NCBI GenBank assembly: GCA_016342585.1
Contig: JAEINK010000028.1
Span: 1 to 60,972, forward strand
Reading direction: 5' to 3'
DNA: 60,972 nt
Source: Spirochaetales bacterium
GTDB lineage: Bacteria; Spirochaetota; Spirochaetia; UBA9216
Of this stretch, positions 60,860 through 60,972 are shown one piece after another. Numbering within the stretch: position 1 is the stretch's first letter; every line of letters begins with the position of its first letter. The notes beneath the pieces were generated by a model that saw only the letters and a program-made list of their open reading frames with translations, was not told the DNA's origin and made no database searches. A program made the position numbers and the translations under genes.

Positions 60860-60972
60860 TTGAATTATTTAACTTTATATAATTTAAACCACAGTGTAAG
60901 CGTCAATTTAAGCCTGAAATCCAGCTTTCAGCTCCAGCAAATCAGTCTGGATATTCCAGGGAAGAAGATTCT
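60860..60972 (+). CDS. Possible start of a gene cut by the window end
   Basis: A frame open to the window end starts at TTG 60860, 11 bases after GGGAGG (60843-60848); it reads NYLTLYNLNHSVSVNLSLK and continues FQLQQISLDIPGKKI. I recognise no family. The spacing is long and no ATG or GTG is available, so it may not be real. The rest of 60619-60859 shows only the hairpin above and AT-rich sequence. Confidence 0.3.
   Translation, partial: MNYLTLYNLNHSVSVNLSLKSSFQLQQISLDIPGKKI

Noticed and set aside
1..60972. CRISPR arrays, tRNA or rRNA genes, insertion sequences
   Set aside because: No regularly spaced repeats, no tRNA cloverleaf with a T-arm, and no transposase-like frame was found by reading both strands.

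Overview
The window looks like a chromosomal segment of a free-living, probably anaerobic or facultative, motile Gram-negative bacterium, most plausibly a spirochaete (Spirochaetales). Grounds: two chemotaxis receptors with the spirochaete-like hairpin [16 protein letters not shown], a DUF342/FapA protein, a 7TM-GGDEF enzyme, outer-membrane-type exported proteins, and an anaerobic-type purine/selenium-linked molybdenum hydroxylase cluster. This placement is an inference; no rRNA or tRNA gene is present to confirm it. I see no insertion sequence, prophage, CRISPR array or tRNA.

Layout. 1-2.8 kb: a broken PocR-multi-PAS sensor kinase (frameshift near its N-terminus, cut off just after the H-box). 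3-8.2 kb: DbpA RNA helicase, a TrmB-like regulator co-transcribed with a branched-chain aminotransferase, and an ABC-F ATPase. 8.3-21.1 kb: an exported acidic protein, nitroreductase, deoxynucleoside kinase, a Cache chemoreceptor, an ArsR/SmtB repressor with a Zn/Cd P-type ATPase, alanine dehydrogenase divergent from an Lrp-type regulator, a PAS chemoreceptor, and a LemA-TPM-TPM operon. 21.2-38.5 kb: a 12-gene same-strand cluster (ygfK, ssnA, ygeY, a zinc-ribbon PLP enzyme, an 8-oxoguanine-deaminase-like amidohydrolase, ygfM, xdhD, ygeW, xdhABC) which matches the E. coli ygfK/xdhD/ygeW region and anaerobic urate/purine-degrading clusters. 38.6-47.7 kb: a MASE1-like membrane protein beside a PAS histidine kinase, a NatAB-type ABC exporter, a second DEAD-box helicase overlapping a lipoprotein polysaccharide deacetylase, and a FapA-like protein. 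47.9-51.6 kb: an orphan membrane protein, then a cobalamin riboswitch controlling btuFCD. 51.6-54.4 kb: diguanylate cyclase, acetyltransferase, thioredoxin-like protein. 54.6-60.6 kb: a glycine cleavage operon gcvH-gcvPA-gcvPB followed by a single reading frame that fuses GcvT to a divergent serine hydroxymethyltransferase.

How the genes may work together. The large cluster would take oxidised purines (8-oxoguanine, urate, xanthine) through molybdenum hydroxylases, amidohydrolases, a carbamoyltransferase-like enzyme and a PLP lyase to small carbon and nitrogen products. In purinolytic anaerobes glycine is a product of purine breakdown, and the glycine cleavage/SHMT operon plus alanine dehydrogenase in the same window could handle it; that link is inference from known pathways, not from the sequence.

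The most unexpected signals are: (i) six genes, three of them transcription regulators, whose -10 hexamer ends 6-7 nt before the ATG with no convincing Shine-Dalgarno sequence, i.e. apparently leaderless mRNAs; (ii) a perfect 30-bp palindrome embracing the -10 and start codon of the TrmB-like gene; (iii) the GcvT-SHMT fusion; (iv) an apparent ACG start on the diguanylate cyclase; (v) a cobalamin riboswitch with a hairpin that directly masks the btuF ribosome-binding site.
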